Part shown: positions 63,664 through 64,000 of the stretch, in pieces
How positions within the stretch are numbered: the first letter of the stretch is position 1
How the letters are laid out: each line of letters begins with the position of its first letter
Origin: Nocardia sp. NBC_01730
Lineage (GTDB): Bacteria; Actinomycetota; Actinomycetes; Mycobacteriales; Mycobacteriaceae
NCBI RefSeq assembly: GCF_035920445.1
Contig: NZ_CP109162.1
Coordinates: forward strand, 3,100,001 to 3,164,000
Direction: 5' to 3'
DNA length: 64,000 nt
Made by a program: the position numbers and the translations under genes
Notes under the pieces: model-generated
What the model was told of the DNA's origin: nothing
Database searches by the model: none
What the model saw: only the letters and a program-made list of their open reading frames with translations

Positions 63664-64000
63664 TTGCGCCGGAATCCCGCAAACCGTCCGTCCGACCACT
63701 TCAAACCCGGACCGGCAGTCCGCATCCCGAAGCTATCCAGCACCTGCCGCTCGATCAGAGAAGACCTAGGCCTATCCCGGGCCGAGGCTCGGGACCGCAC
63801 CGGGCTCAGCGACGGCTACTTGTTCGAAATCGAACGAGGCAAGCACGTACCCAGCCTCGAGGCGCTGGAAAAACTGATCGCCGGCTACCGTCTCAACCTG
63901 ATGCAGGCACGCCATCTTCGCGAACTACGCGCACCCGCCGAGGATCTTCTCCCGACCGCCAAGCTGCGAGAGTGCCTCACTGCGAACGACGTACTGATGT
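63664..64000 (+). CDS. XRE-family regulator, partial (runs off the right edge)
   Basis: A TTG at 63664 preceded by GGGGGGAG opens a frame of at least 112 codons that leaves the window. The translation has a typical XRE helix-turn-helix (REDLGLSRAEARDRTGLSDGYLFEIERG, with K-H-V-P-S after it) at about residues 34-65 and a following helix LIAGYRLNLMQARHLREL. The continuation (AEDLLPTAKLRECLTANDVLM) is like the start of the MmyB-type ligand-binding domain. It may be the main repressor of this regulatory region. Confidence 0.7.
   Translation, partial: MRRNPANRPSDHFKPGPAVRIPKLSSTCRSIREDLGLSRAEARDRTGLSDGYLFEIERGKHVPSLEALEKLIAGYRLNLMQARHLRELRAPAEDLLPTAKLRECLTANDVLM

Overview
The window looks like accessory DNA of a high-GC, mycolic-acid-containing actinomycete, most likely Nocardia. 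Supporting signs are several XRE/TPR regulators, a DUF4254-type protein, a CYP157-like P450, cutinases placed inside a conjugation operon, an EspR-like regulator and a MAB_1171c-type membrane protein. Family names come from recognising sequence patterns; no search was run.

1-11.4 kb is a mosaic of small units: a partial alpha/beta hydrolase with a 2-oxoglutarate oxygenase, a secreted protein, a decayed GNAT gene, an isochorismatase-like hydrolase, a serine beta-lactamase-like hydrolase, a four-gene forward unit (small protein, resolvase-like protein lacking the serine, DUF4254 protein, XRE/TPR regulator) and a second TPR regulator facing away from the next block.

11.5-23.7 kb is a compact biosynthetic cluster on the + strand: TauD-type dioxygenase, a DUF6875-like protein, a dimodular NRPS (A-PCP-C-A-PCP-E-TE), a glutamine-dependent asparagine-synthetase-like enzyme, then an IMP dehydrogenase with its own probable promoter. 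The layout suggests a short peptide with a D-residue at the release step, amidation or amide-bond formation by the AsnB-like enzyme, and possible target-duplication self-resistance through the extra IMPDH.

24.3-29.8 kb is a minus-strand five-gene oxidative operon: MBL-fold hydrolase, GNAT, Baeyer-Villiger-type monooxygenase, ExxR-less P450 and alpha/beta hydrolase. It could make and open lactones or esters.

30.0-58.3 kb is one very long minus-strand conjugation-type operon of about 28 genes, many joined by ATGA/GTGA overlaps. It encodes a coupling ATPase, a VirB4-like ATPase, a SCO6880-like protein, a VirB6-like protein, a VirB2-like pilin candidate, a two-domain peptidoglycan hydrolase, lipoproteins and anchored envelope proteins, a cutinase, and two cutinase/lipase relatives whose nucleophile serine is alanine. 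A paralogous family shares a mid-domain G-[LV]-P-A...G..G..W motif, and seven proteins share a C-terminal I-x-E-A-[IV] signature. No relaxase or integrase is visible, so the element probably extends beyond the window.

58.3-64.0 kb holds a divergent control region, a forward operon (35-aa peptide, ImmA/IrrE-like protease, MAB_1171c-like membrane protein, CYP102-like P450), a converging pair of DNA-binding regulators, a matched pair of operator-like sequences and a partial XRE regulator at the edge. This resembles the ImmR/ImmA-type control modules of mobile elements.
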